7,495 nt of DNA, taken from the NCBI GenBank assembly GCA_002404515.1, contig DHJV01000072.1, positions 1 through 7,495 of the forward strand, written 5' to 3'. Every line of letters starts with the position of its first letter. The first letter of the stretch is position 1. A model generated the notes under the pieces. It made no database searches, was not told the origin of the DNA, and saw only the letters and a program-made list of their open reading frames with translations. Shown in pieces: positions 5,022 through 7,495 of the stretch. The position numbers and the translations under genes are program-made. Source of the DNA: Lachnospiraceae bacterium UBA4711 (GTDB lineage: Bacteria; Bacillota; Clostridia; Lachnospirales; Lachnospiraceae).

Positions 5022-5996
5022 ATGAGTGAAATTAAGAAGATAGCAGTACTGACAAGCGGTGGAGATGCACCGGGAATGAATTCGGCTGTTCGAGCCGTTG
5101 TATTCAGCGCGAACAATCTCGGCATCGAGGTCGTTGGAGTGCTGCGCGGTTACGAGGGTCTGATCGACTGGGAGACGATACCGCTGGGGCTGGATGATGT
5201 GCGCAATATTAACAATCAGGGTGGCACGGTTCTTTTTACAAGCCGGAGTGCGCGCTTTTTAGAACAGAAATACAGACAGATTGCAGCGGAGAATCTGCGG
5301 GCACATGACGTGGATGCGGTTGTTGCAATCGGTGGTGACGGTACACTTCGCGGTGCAATCAAATTCAGGGACGAGGGCGTGAATATCGTCTGTATTCCTG
5401 GTACGATCGACCGGGATGTGGCCTGCTCCGAGTATACATTGGGATTTGATACAGCGGCGAATACCGCGATGGAGGCAATTGACAAGATTCGTGATTCATC
5501 GGTATCCCACGGTCGCTGCAGCGTCGTAGAGGTCATGGGTAGAAAGCGTGGCTATATTGCACTTTGGGCAGGAATGGCAACATCCGCCGATGCAATTGTG
5601 TTACCGGAGAAATGGGACGGAAATTTTGACTATATCATAAATGCACTGCGCAAACGGCATACCGATGGCAGAAACAGCTACCTTGTTGTTGTAGCGGAGG
5701 GTGTGACCGATGCAGGCAAGCTGGCGGATCTGATCCAGAAGGAGACAGGAATCGAGTCGCGTGTGTCCGTGCTTGGATATATCCAGCGTGGGGGACAGCC
5801 AACAGCGAAGGATCGTATGTATGGTTCGCTGATGGGCGCATATGCGATTGAGATATTACGACAGGGCAGAGGAAACCGGATCGTTGCGATCAAGAATGAT
5901 ATTCTGGTTGATTATGATATTGTGGAGGCAATCGACCTGCATAACAACAATCTGGATTCCTTCCAGTACCAGCTCAGTCTGATGCTGGCGGAGTGA
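5022..5996 (+). CDS. pfkA: 6-phosphofructokinase, ATP-type, divergent paralogue
   Basis: A 324-residue cytosolic enzyme expected to phosphorylate fructose 6-phosphate to fructose 1,6-bisphosphate in glycolysis. Motifs in order: GGDAPGMN (13-20), GGTVLFTSR with R75, GGDGT (104-108), PGTIDRD (126-132) with catalytic D130 and D132, SHGR (R165), EVMGR (170-174), and LGYIQRGG (251-258) with R247 and R256. G107 and the glycine in PGTID mark the ATP-using rather than pyrophosphate-using type. Differences from E. coli PfkA: the Asn of TIDND is R131, the fructose-phosphate-binding His249 is Y253, and effector-site Arg25 and Arg54 correspond to F28 and L57. The length is standard (about 320). GGAGG at 5007-5011 lies 10 nt before the ATG. 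The enzyme class is clear. It may be a secondary Pfk with altered regulation or substrate, so the symbol denotes the family. Confidence 0.9.
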   Translation: MSEIKKIAVLTSGGDAPGMNSAVRAVVFSANNLGIEVVGVLRGYEGLIDWETIPLGLDDVRNINNQGGTVLFTSRSARFLEQKYRQIAAENLRAHDVDAVVAIGGDGTLRGAIKFRDEGVNIVCIPGTIDRDVACSEYTLGFDTAANTAMEAIDKIRDSSVSHGRCSVVEVMGRKRGYIALWAGMATSADAIVLPEKWDGNFDYIINALRKRHTDGRNSYLVVVAEGVTDAGKLADLIQKETGIESRVSVLGYIQRGGQPTAKDRMYGSLMGAYAIEILRQGRGNRIVAIKNDILVDYDIVEAIDLHNNNLDSFQYQLSLMLAE

Positions 5997-6864
5997 TGGC
6001 GGTATTGGTTGTATTATGAATTCTGCGGAATTCGGTCGGAGTACATCCTTTTTGCAGTTTGAAGATACGGAGGAACGATGAGATGGAGTGAAACCCACAA
6101 CTCATTGCGACCTCCGTTATATTTTTTTCAGGGTCGGAGAGCAGCAGGCATGCATGATAGATGCGTTGTGCATTTACATAGTGGTAGAAGGTGTCACCTG
6201 CAAATTGTTTGAAAAGCCGAAGAAAATGATACTTGGAAAATCCCGCCATGGATGCAGCGTCATCCACACACAAATTCTCCGCGTAATGCTGATGGATGTA
6301 TTCACATACAGAAGCGAATGTTTCAGTATAATGTTTCTGCTTGTCTGGCGATATATCATGGAAAGCAGTACTTTCATCAGACAGGGTGCGTCCAAGCAGT
6401 AAAAAAAGCTGAACAAGGAAATGAAACACAGCAGTCTCGCGGAACCGCTTTTCACCGAAATACTCTTGTGCACAAGCGGAGATCAGTTGGACACATGTAT
6501 CGTGAATTTCCGGGAGTGTGTCCCTGCTGACCAGTGTGACCGGAGAGAGAGTCGTCTGGATCGTTGAGAAACAGTCAGATCTGATATAATGGGAAAAATC
6601 CGCCAGAAAGATATAACGCTGACCATGACAGGCTGGAATGGAATGAATAGTTCCAGGTGCAATGATCAGGATATCCTGCTCCTTCAGATCGTAGTTTGTC
6701 CCATTGCAGATGACCGTATAATCGCCCTTGACAGGCATGATGATCTCTGTGGATGCATGCCAATGTGGCTCATATGTTTCGTATTGCGTGTTGTTGTATA
6801 ACAGCACAGATTCGTAATCATGAAATTTTATCTGTTCATAAGAACCATCCAGGTTGAGAGCCAT
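5974..6864 (-). CDS. AraC-family transcriptional regulator with cupin sensor
   Basis: A 296-residue regulator. The N-terminal half is a cupin sensor: EPHWHASTEI (32-41, with H34 and H36) and IIAPGTIHSI (67-76, H74) are the usual sugar-binding half-barrel signatures. The C-terminal half is the two-helix-turn-helix AraC domain: ENLCVDDAASMAGFSKYHFLRLFK (196-219) and NITEVAMSCGFHSISSFLRIFK (248-269), then the PTEFR end motif (276-280). The ATG at 6864 was preferred over one nine codons upstream (6891) because GGAG (complement of 6875-6878) lies 10 nt before it. It is divergent from a GH43 gene, so it probably activates that gene in response to a plant-derived sugar. Its last 23 bp overlap the 3' end of the phosphofructokinase gene on the other strand. 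Confidence 0.93.
   Translation of the reverse strand: MALNLDGSYEQIKFHDYESVLLYNNTQYETYEPHWHASTEIIMPVKGDYTVICNGTNYDLKEQDILIIAPGTIHSIPACHGQRYIFLADFSHYIRSDCFSTIQTTLSPVTLVSRDTLPEIHDTCVQLISACAQEYFGEKRFRETAVFHFLVQLFLLLGRTLSDESTAFHDISPDKQKHYTETFASVCEYIHQHYAENLCVDDAASMAGFSKYHFLRLFKQFAGDTFYHYVNAQRIYHACLLLSDPEKNITEVAMSCGFHSISSFLRIFKLQKGCTPTEFRRIHNTTNTAITPPASD
6068..6128 (+). terminator. Candidate pfkA terminator buried in the antisense of the AraC gene
   Basis: CGGAGG (6068-6073) pairs with CCTCCG (6111-6116). An inner ATGAG/CTCAT helix adds five pairs across an internal loop. The structure is followed by TTATATTTTTTT (6117-6128). The pfkA stop is 72 nt upstream and no other terminator-like signal follows it. 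The T-run doubles as Lys-Asn-Ile codons of the AraC protein on the other strand. The stem is long-looped and imperfect, so this is a moderate candidate only. Confidence 0.4.
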
Positions 6865-6922
6865 TTTGCGATTTCTCCATATTATCATCAATAATTGCTT
6901 TTAATATTGAAAATTTTATTAA

Positions 6923-6950
6923 ATTATAACGTAAAAAATCAAAACTTCAA
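6923..6950 (-). promoter_or_regulatory. Promoter of the AraC-family gene
   Basis: Read on the minus strand, TTGAAG (complement of 6945-6950) is followed after 16 nt by a perfect TATAAT (complement of 6923-6928). Transcription would begin near 6916, about 50 nt before the start codon at 6864. The region is very AT-rich, which raises the chance of a coincidental match, but the hexamers and spacing are good. Confidence 0.6.
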
Positions 6951-6987
6951 GAAATTTATTTGAAAATAATAATATAAATCACATTAA

Positions 6988-7016
6988 AATAGCAATAATT
7001 GATAGCTGAATAGCAA
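6988..7016 (+). promoter_or_regulatory. Direct repeat AATAGCAA with 21-bp period, probable AraC-type operator
   Basis: AATAGCAA occurs at 6988-6995 and again at 7009-7016, exactly 21 bp apart. Each copy is followed by a further GATAG (7001-7005 and 7023-7027). Two direct half-sites separated by two helical turns are the classic binding arrangement of AraC-family dimers. They lie in the divergent control region upstream of a -10-like TATAGT (7053-7058) that has no matching -35, as expected for an activator-dependent promoter. Binding by the neighbouring regulator is inferred. Confidence 0.5.
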
Positions 7017-7052
7017 GGATTCGATAGATAGCGAGGAAGGATTACGATAAGA

Positions 7053-7058
7053 TATAGT
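7053..7058 (+). promoter_or_regulatory. Possible -10 of the GH43 gene
   Basis: TATAGT matches five of six -10 consensus bases. No -35 is recognisable 16-18 nt upstream, consistent with dependence on an activator bound at the 21-bp direct repeat. A competing candidate, TTGAAA (6960-6965) with TAAAAT (6985-6990), has a 19-nt spacer and is less attractive. Confidence 0.35.
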
Positions 7059-7118
7059 CAGATCAGGGTGTGAGGAAATGATATCGCACATGAATAGAAC
7101 GAGCAGGAGGACAAGATT

Positions 7119-7495
7119 ATGAAAAAGAAACAAGTATTTAATCCTTTTTTACCATTGAATGAATATATCCCGGATGGGGAACCACATGTGTTCGGAGACA
7201 GGGTGTATCTGTATGGATCCCATGACCATGAGGGGGGCTATACATTCTGTATGGATGATTATACAGTGTATTCTGCACCGGTGGATGATCTGACGGATTG
7301 GAGAAAAGAACGGGTGATATATGAGGCAGATCAGGATCCTGCTTACCCGGAACTTTGTTATATGTATGCACCGGATGTTGTGCAGGGAAATGATGGAAGA
7401 TATTATCTGTATTATGCGATGTCCGGCGATTATGGCGTGGGTGGTTATACATGCCCGATCAGTGTGGCTGTATGTGATACACCGGCGGGGAAAAA
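7119..7495 (+). CDS. GH43-family glycosidase, N-terminal fragment cut by window end
   Basis: The first 125 codons are present; the rest lies beyond the window. The opening NPFLPLNEYIPDGEPHVFGD (8-27), RVYLYGSHD (28-36), YSAPVDDLTDW (51-61), YAPDVV (83-88) and YYLYYAMSG (95-103) are typical of five-bladed beta-propeller glycosidases of family 43. These remove xylose or arabinose from plant hemicellulose-derived oligosaccharides. D19 in IPDGEPH and D86 in YAPDVV are the likely general base and transition-state or pKa-tuning Asp; the general acid Glu lies outside. There is no signal peptide, so the enzyme is probably cytoplasmic and acts on imported oligosaccharides. AGGAGG (7105-7110) lies 8 nt before the ATG. 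The exact substrate cannot be told from this part. Confidence 0.9.
   Translation, partial: MKKKQVFNPFLPLNEYIPDGEPHVFGDRVYLYGSHDHEGGYTFCMDDYTVYSAPVDDLTDWRKERVIYEADQDPAYPELCYMYAPDVVQGNDGRYYLYYAMSGDYGVGGYTCPISVAVCDTPAGK

Noticed and set aside
6017..6033. GAATTC-TGCG-GAATTC hairpin after pfkA as a terminator
   Set aside because: It is a short AT-rich stem with no T-tract inside AraC coding sequence; the structure at 6068-6128 is a better candidate.
6865..6891. Nine-codon longer start for the AraC-family protein
   Set aside because: No good ribosome binding site precedes it, whereas GGAG lies 10 nt before the ATG at 6864.

Overview
The window looks like chromosomal DNA of a gut-type Lachnospiraceae (Clostridia), perhaps near Roseburia or Agathobacter. 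This is inferred from moderate GC, strong AGGAGG-type ribosome binding sites, a FeoA/FeoB pair followed by a tiny Cys-rich membrane protein, a clostridial-style phosphofructokinase, and an AraC-type regulator divergent from a GH43 glycosidase. The genus is a guess.

Layout: (1) 19-3138 is a ferrous-iron uptake cluster: feoA, feoB (834 aa, with a large acidic extracytoplasmic insertion) and a 53-aa FeoB-associated Cys-rich membrane protein, with two stem-loops between the last two genes. (2) 3139-3723 has no convincing protein gene but is rich in structure. It holds a sigma-A-like promoter with two GTTAG-N6-CTAAC operators, a predicted RNA of about 115 nt with three hairpins ending in a strong intrinsic terminator, and then a separate 138-nt element that can fold into a multi-stem junction. 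A clean promoter for the next gene follows. (3) 3724-4902 is a rhomboid intramembrane serine protease with a Tyr/Gly-rich N-terminal tail and an extra C-terminal domain. (4) 5022-5996 is an ATP-type 6-phosphofructokinase with substitutions at usually conserved substrate and effector positions. Its leader carries nested TTGTGCA/TGCACAA inverted repeats. (5) 5974-6864 on the minus strand is an AraC-family regulator whose 3' end overlaps that of the phosphofructokinase gene by 23 bp. (6) From 7119 to the window end is the N-terminal part of a GH43 glycosidase, divergent from the AraC gene, with a 21-bp-period direct repeat in the shared control region.

How the parts may work together: FeoA and the small Cys-rich protein probably assist FeoB in GTP-dependent Fe(II) import. 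The operator-controlled short RNA just downstream is the best candidate for something undescribed. If its operators bind an iron-responsive repressor, it could be an iron-sparing small RNA linked to the feo locus, but that link is inference. The AraC/GH43 pair looks like the edge of a plant-glycan (xylan or arabinan type) utilisation locus in which the regulator senses a sugar and activates the glycosidase. The rhomboid and phosphofructokinase genes have no evident functional tie to their neighbours.
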